In this document: positions 60,061 to 64,000 of the stretch, one piece after another
How the letters are laid out: each line of letters begins with the position of its first letter
Numbering within the stretch: position 1 is the first letter of the stretch
NCBI GenBank assembly: GCA_964573205.1
Contig: CAZNIT010000028.1
Coordinates: 11,568 to 75,567, forward strand
Direction of reading: 5' to 3'
DNA length: 64,000 nucleotides
Source: QNZT01 sp964573205
Lineage (GTDB): Bacteria > Campylobacterota > Campylobacteria > Campylobacterales > QNZT01
Made by a program: the position numbers and the translations under genes
Notes under the pieces: generated by a model
Database searches by the model: none
The model's input: only the letters and a program-made list of their open reading frames with translations
Told to the model about the DNA's origin: nothing

Positions 60061-61251
60061 ATGAGAGTCTATTTAGACAATAACGCAACAACAATTGTAG
60101 ATCCGCAGGTAAAACTCGCCATGGAGCCGTTTTTTTGCCAAATGTACGGCAATCCGAATTCACTGCATGATTTCGGAAGTGAGACACATCCATATCTTAA
60201 AATAGCACTCGAAAAGATATATGCTAGTTTGAATGTTCCAAAACAAGATAGCGTGATTATAACATCTTGTGCGACGGAGAGCAATAACTGGGTTTTTAAA
60301 AGCGTATATTTTGATTACATCTTAACGGGTAGAAAAAATCATATTATAGTTTCCGAAGTTGAACATCCGTCCGTAATAGCGGCCGCTAAACATCTGGAGT
60401 CTTTGGGCGTAAAAGTTACTTATCTTCCTATCAATTCAGAAGGCATAATCCAAGCGCATACCGTAAAAGATTTTATTACCGACAAAACGGCGTTAGTATC
60501 GGTAATGTGGGTAAACAATGAAACGGGAGCGATATTTCCGGTTAAGGAGATCGCTTCTTTGTGTAAAGAAAAAGGCGCGCTATTTCATACCGACGCGGTA
60601 CAGGCGATCGGTAAACTGCCTGTGAATGTTCAAGATTTCGATGTCGATTATTTAACATTTTCCGCTCATAAATTTCATGGTCCAAAAGGCGTTGGAGGGC
60701 TTTATATAAAAAAAGGAAAAGAGCTTACCCCTTTGTTTCATGGGGGTTCGCAGATGGGTGGACACAGAAGCGGTACTTTGAATGTTCCGGGAATCATCGC
60801 AATGGGAAAGGCTCTTGAGCTAGCGGTCGATTCTCTTGATTTTGAGATACATGATGTAAAAGAGCTTAGAGATCATCTTGAAGATGAACTTTTGAAAATT
60901 AAAGATACTTTTGTTGTAACACCGCGAGAAAAGAGAGTTTCAAATACTATCCTCATAAGTTTCAGAGGAATAGAGGGTGAAGCGATGCTTTGGGATCTAA
61001 ATCGTGCGGGAATAGCTGCTAGTACGGGAAGTGCATGTGCTAGCGAAGATCTTGAATCAAATCCGGTGATGGAAGCTATCGGTGCGGCGGAAGATTTGGC
61101 ACATACCGCGATTCGTTTTTCACTAAGCAGATATACGACAAGAGAAGAGATAGAATATACGATAGGCGTAGTGAAAAAAGCGGTAGAGAGACTAAGGGGA
61201 ATTTCAAGCTCGTACGCATATACTCCGAAGAGTCATAAAAGCGAATTATAA
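60061..61251 (+). CDS. nifS: Cysteine desulfurase NifS
   Basis: NifS takes sulfur from cysteine for Fe-S cluster assembly on NifU. The 396 residues include the PLP lysine in SAHKFHGPKGVG (about 205-216) and the reactive-cysteine loop TGSACASEDLESNP (about 320-333). AATGGAGATGAA precedes ATG 60061. The gene starts 56 bases after fliI. nifU follows after 25 bases, so the two are an operon, as in many Campylobacterota where they serve housekeeping Fe-S assembly. Confidence 0.94.
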   Translation: MRVYLDNNATTIVDPQVKLAMEPFFCQMYGNPNSLHDFGSETHPYLKIALEKIYASLNVPKQDSVIITSCATESNNWVFKSVYFDYILTGRKNHIIVSEVEHPSVIAAAKHLESLGVKVTYLPINSEGIIQAHTVKDFITDKTALVSVMWVNNETGAIFPVKEIASLCKEKGALFHTDAVQAIGKLPVNVQDFDVDYLTFSAHKFHGPKGVGGLYIKKGKELTPLFHGGSQMGGHRSGTLNVPGIIAMGKALELAVDSLDFEIHDVKELRDHLEDELLKIKDTFVVTPREKRVSNTILISFRGIEGEAMLWDLNRAGIAASTGSACASEDLESNPVMEAIGAAEDLAHTAIRFSLSRYTTREEIEYTIGVVKKAVERLRGISSSYAYTPKSHKSEL

Positions 61252-61276
61252 AGAATTAGAAAAGAAGGAAGAAAAA

Positions 61277-62263
61277 ATGGGATTTGATAGTTTAATAGGC
61301 GGTTCTATCTGGGATGAATACAGCCAAAATGTTCAAGAGCGCATGAACAACCCCAAACATATGGGTGAAATAACGGAAGAAGATGCGAAAAAATTAGGCG
61401 GAAAACTCATAGTGGCGGATTTCGGAGCCGAGAGTTGCGGAGATGCCGTGCGTCTTTACTGGGTGGTGGATGAGAAAACGGATAAAATAATCGATGCCAA
61501 ATTTAAAAGTTTCGGATGCGGTACCGCAATAGCCAGCTCCGATGTAATGGCGGAACTAACGATAGGAAAAACCGTTGACGAAGCGGTGAAGATTACAAAT
61601 ATCGATGTCGAGCATGCGCTTCGCGACAATCCCGAAACACCGGCAGTTCCGCCTCAAAAAATGCACTGTTCGGTAATGGCTTATGATGTTATCAAAAAAG
61701 CTGCCGCGGAGTATAAGGGTGTGGATATGGATAGTTTTGAATCGGAGATCATCGTTTGTGAGTGCGCAAGGGTTAGTCTTGGAACGCTAAGAGAGGTGAT
61801 CAAGCTGAACGATCTTAAAACGGTTGAAGAGATTACCGACTATACGAAGGCAGGAGCGTTTTGTAAAAGCTGTATAAAGCCCGGAGGACATGAAGAAAGA
61901 GAGTATTATCTTGTTGATATACTTGCCGAAGTTCGAGGAGAGATGGAAGCCGAAAAAGTGAAAGCCGCGGCGGATTCTGCGGCCGGTGTCGGCGATGAAG
62001 TTGCGTTTGCACAGATGACGCTTGTTCAAAAACTTAAAAAAGTCGAAGCGGTTCTTGATGAAAATATCCGTCAGATGCTCATTATGGACGGTGGAAATCT
62101 CGAGGTTTTAGATATCAAAGAGAGTAGCGGACATATAGATATATATATTCGATATCTTGGGGCTTGCAGCGGCTGTGCGAGTAGTTCTACCGGAACTCTT
62201 TACGCTATTGAAGCCACACTTAAAGAGAAACTTGACGAAAGCATAAGAGTTTTGCCGATATAG
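61277..62263 (+). CDS. nifU: Fe-S cluster assembly scaffold NifU
   Basis: A full-length NifU of 328 residues with three domains. The N-terminal IscU-like domain has cysteines in ESCGD, KSFGCGTA and KMHCSVMA. The middle has a ferredoxin-like [2Fe-2S] region (CECARVSLGT and FCKSCIKPGG). The C-terminal Nfu domain has the CxxC in LGACSGCASSS. The ribosome site is AAGAAGGAAG before ATG 61277. It is co-transcribed with nifS. Confidence 0.95.
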   Translation: MGFDSLIGGSIWDEYSQNVQERMNNPKHMGEITEEDAKKLGGKLIVADFGAESCGDAVRLYWVVDEKTDKIIDAKFKSFGCGTAIASSDVMAELTIGKTVDEAVKITNIDVEHALRDNPETPAVPPQKMHCSVMAYDVIKKAAAEYKGVDMDSFESEIIVCECARVSLGTLREVIKLNDLKTVEEITDYTKAGAFCKSCIKPGGHEEREYYLVDILAEVRGEMEAEKVKAAADSAAGVGDEVAFAQMTLVQKLKKVEAVLDENIRQMLIMDGGNLEVLDIKESSGHIDIYIRYLGACSGCASSSTGTLYAIEATLKEKLDESIRVLPI

Positions 62264-62292
62264 ATACTCTTTTATAAGTATAACTAAATTGA

Positions 62293-62323
62293 CGACAGAT
62301 TAAAAACTTTTTTTTATCTGTCG
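62293..62323 (+). terminator. Hairpin after nifU
   Basis: CGACAGAT (62293-62300) pairs with ATCTGTCG (62316-62323), and inner A and T runs can extend the stem. It follows the nifU stop by 29 bases. There is no T-run after the 3' arm. The arm also overlaps the sigma-28-like -10 of the next gene, so it may have both roles. Confidence 0.5.
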
Positions 62324-62327
62324 ATAT
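62301..62327 (+). promoter_or_regulatory. Sigma-28-like promoter for the second chemoreceptor
   Basis: TAAA (62301-62304), 15 bases, then GTCGATAT (62320-62327) fits TAAA-N15-GCCGATAA. The CGATAT core is the pattern common for flagellar sigma-28 promoters in Campylobacter and Helicobacter. The geometry is identical to 56020-56046. It is 33 bases before ATG 62360. Confidence 0.7.
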
Positions 62328-62359
62328 TGTCTGTAAGATCAACACAAAAGGTACAGGCA

Positions 62360-63511
62360 ATGATAAAAAACATTATCCCGGAATCTCTATTTTTAAGAAT
62401 GCGCTTTGTTCACTATGTGGGCATAATTTTACTCGTAACAAACGGAATATTCTTTACTGACAATATCATCGGTTCTATAGTCCAATATGTCGTGGCGGCC
62501 GTTATTTTTATTCATGATCTTGACGAGAAAAAAAATGGTGTCGATGCGGCTAACGCTATGATAGAGAGTTTATCTAATCTCGGTAAAGATACGAGAGTAA
62601 AATTAGATCACACTTTCTCAAAAGAGTACAAGACTCTTGCCGATTTGATAAATAGGTTTTTAGATAAACTTTCTCGCTCTTTGGATATATCAGCCGATAT
62701 AAAAAATGCGAAAGAGCTTGCTCAAACAATGTCTCAACTCTCCTCACAAGTAGCTGAACACGCAAAAGAGAGCCAAAATACTCTTATTCAGTCGCTTGAG
62801 AGTCTTAAAAGCACTCTCGAGGGAAGCCATCAAAATGAAATTTTCGCAAAAGAGTCCAACACAAGCATAGCCCAAGCGGATAAAATTCTTGAAAAAACAA
62901 GAGAAGTTCTTCAAGAATTTAATCAAAAGATAGATCAAAAAAGCGAACATGAAAATGAACTAAACGCAAAACTCCAAGAACTCTCACACCAATCTCAAGA
63001 AGTTAAAGGGATACTAAATATTATCAGCGATATAGCCGAACAGACAAATCTTCTCGCACTAAACGCCGCCATAGAAGCGGCTCGTGCGGGTGAGCATGGA
63101 AGAGGGTTCGCCGTAGTTGCCGACGAAGTAAGACAGCTTGCCGAGAGAACCCAAAAATCGTTAGCGGATATCAATATGACCATAAATATCATCGTTCAAG
63201 GAATCAACAATGTCGGTGCACAAATGAACGAGGGTATAGAGGAGTTTGAAAAATTAACACATACCACGCATGAAGTAAACGAAAGTATAGACAATACCAT
63301 AGCACAAATTCAGACGGCATCCGATATTAGCGTTCAAAGCAGCCAAGAGTCCGAAAAGATGGAAACCAGCCTTAAAGAGATGGAGATACAGTTTGAAAAG
63401 ATCAATAAAAATACGCAAAAAAATAGTGAGGACATCTCACATATAGCAACCCTTAGCAATGAAGTTTCAAACAGTGTGGAACAATTGGAGAGAAAGATAG
63501 CTTCGGTTTAA
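62360..63511 (+). CDS. Chemoreceptor without a large periplasmic domain
   Basis: From ATG 62360 (383 residues; AAAAGG upstream) it has two N-terminal hydrophobic helices close together (about 15-50), no periplasmic domain, a helical HAMP-like region, and the signalling tip (ISDIAEQTNLLALNAAIEAA and VVADEVRQLAERTQKS). It probably senses a cytoplasmic or membrane signal, such as energy or redox state. The longest frame from 62327 starts in the promoter, so it is rejected. It is almost certainly expressed with flagellar class genes. Confidence 0.88.
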   Translation: MIKNIIPESLFLRMRFVHYVGIILLVTNGIFFTDNIIGSIVQYVVAAVIFIHDLDEKKNGVDAANAMIESLSNLGKDTRVKLDHTFSKEYKTLADLINRFLDKLSRSLDISADIKNAKELAQTMSQLSSQVAEHAKESQNTLIQSLESLKSTLEGSHQNEIFAKESNTSIAQADKILEKTREVLQEFNQKIDQKSEHENELNAKLQELSHQSQEVKGILNIISDIAEQTNLLALNAAIEAARAGEHGRGFAVVADEVRQLAERTQKSLADINMTINIIVQGINNVGAQMNEGIEEFEKLTHTTHEVNESIDNTIAQIQTASDISVQSSQESEKMETSLKEMEIQFEKINKNTQKNSEDISHIATLSNEVSNSVEQLERKIASV

Positions 63512-63518
63512 AAAACGC

Positions 63519-63824
63519 TTAAAAACACAAGTGCGTATCAACATACCACTTCGCTATATCCATAGAGGAGAGATTTCTCTCTCTTTGATCCGGCGGTACG
63601 CTTGCAATTCTTAGTTTACTACTTACTATTGCGCTCACAAGATACAAAAATAGACCTCCTCCTATGGCGATAATCCAGTCATATTCATACCAGATATAAA
63701 GAGTTGTCAATAGAGGTAAAACGACTAAGCCGAAAAAGATGCCAAATGCCAAAAACTTACATTTGCCGTCTTTCATTTTCGGAACGTTTTCAATTGGAAG
63801 TTTCTCTTCGGGTATAAATTTCAT
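63519..63824 (-). CDS. Small two-helix membrane protein
   Basis: The 101 residues have a polar start (about 25), two hydrophobic helices (about 26-45 and 52-70) and a polar C-terminus with VPPDQRERNLSS. No domain is recognised. ATG 63824 follows the yajQ stop by two bases, so the two are probably one transcript. It is convergent with the second chemoreceptor. Confidence 0.65.
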   Translation of the reverse strand: MKFIPEEKLPIENVPKMKDGKCKFLAFGIFFGLVVLPLLTTLYIWYEYDWIIAIGGGLFLYLVSAIVSSKLRIASVPPDQRERNLSSMDIAKWYVDTHLCF

Positions 63825-63826
63825 GG

Positions 63827-64000
63827 CTATTTTAGATTCGTGAAACTAAGCGGTATATCGAGATCTTTCTCTTTTACGGCTCTGATACAGGCTTGAAGAT
63901 CATCTATCGATTTACCGGTGACTCTAACCTCTTCTCCCCGAATTTGAGCTTGAACTTTAAGTTTGAGAGCTTTTATCTCTTTAACGATCTTTTTTGCGTC
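63827..64000 (-). CDS. yajQ: YajQ-family nucleotide-binding protein, 5' end outside window
   Basis: The 57 visible codons encode the C-terminal part of YajQ (DUF520): KKIVKEIKALKLKVQAQIRG, then VRVTGKSIDDLQACIRAVKE and DIPLSFTNLK at the end. This matches the conserved C-terminus, which ends in F-x-N-hydrophobic-R/K. YajQ members bind cyclic di-GMP or nucleic acid. The start lies beyond position 64000. It precedes the two-helix protein gene. Confidence 0.85.
   Translation of the reverse strand, partial: DAKKIVKEIKALKLKVQAQIRGEEVRVTGKSIDDLQACIRAVKEKDLDIPLSFTNLK

Noticed and set aside
62293..62323. The nifU hairpin as an ordinary terminator only
   Set aside because: It lacks a T-run after the 3' arm and overlaps a good sigma-28-like promoter, so it was kept only as a tentative terminator.
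1..64000. CRISPR array, insertion sequence or prophage
   Set aside because: No regularly spaced repeats, transposase, integrase or phage structural genes are visible in any frame.

Overview
The window looks like a chromosomal segment of a motile, free-living member of the Campylobacterota (Epsilonproteobacteria). The evidence is the ruvC-dnaA-dnaN-gyrB-queF order, a MutS7-type MutS with a C-terminal HNH domain, a short NifS/full-length NifU pair, ThyX instead of ThyA, two FlgE-type hook proteins, the AT-rich base composition and the lack of any rRNA operon here. The genus cannot be fixed from the sequence alone. Coding density is very high, no gene-free stretch exceeds 300 bases, and there is no insertion sequence, prophage or CRISPR array.

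Layout. 1-7 kb (mainly minus strand): a partial UDP-glucose dehydrogenase, pyrE, frr, secG, then bioC-like (plus), a ThiD2-like protein, a BI-1 membrane protein, a YidB-family protein and typA. 7.1-13.3 kb: flagellar hook genes fliK-flgD-flgE and a second, longer hook gene; each unit is preceded by a clear sigma-54 promoter. 13.4-17.5 kb: thyX, a lipoprotein hydrolase, pepD, an outer-membrane protein and ruvC. 17.5-22.6 kb: the replication origin, with DnaA-box clusters on both sides of dnaA, then dnaN and gyrB. 22.6-25.1 kb: queF, an HD hydrolase, the SRP RNA on the minus strand, a small unknown gene and tRNA-Ser(GGA) with a duplicated 3' tail. 25.1-34.9 kb: a Y-family polymerase with a small partner, a lipoprotein, hisF, a nucleoside-phosphorylase-like gene, rlmN, a 30-residue membrane protein, an RluA-type synthase, purB and nrdA.

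35-38.6 kb: an uncharacterised envelope and regulatory cluster made of a BON/OmpA-like inner-membrane protein, a membrane-anchored coiled coil, a degenerate NtrC-like protein and a degenerate PAS/kinase-like partner. 38.6-48.4 kb: MFS and RDD membrane proteins, dcd, accB-accC, a histidine phosphatase, a VWA lipoprotein, a SurA-like chaperone, gltX, malic enzyme and a one-domain asparaginase. 48.5-55.9 kb: a zinc metallopeptidase, two lipoproteins, an acidic coiled-coil protein, a DUF420-like membrane protein and mutS7. 56-64 kb: two chemoreceptors with sigma-28-like promoters of identical geometry flank folE, fliI, nifS and nifU; the window ends inside yajQ.

The most interesting points are the bipartite origin with a DnaA-trio-like tract, mutS7 with an apparent 17-codon upstream extension beginning at a rare ATA codon, the degenerate NtrB/NtrC-like pair next to the envelope genes, hairpins that pair with the ribosome binding sites of thyX and pepD, a long G.U-containing hairpin ahead of purB, two tiny genes coupled to typA and rlmN, and the tRNA-tail duplication. 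Several starts are moved downstream of the longest reading frame where a Shine-Dalgarno site or promoter requires it.
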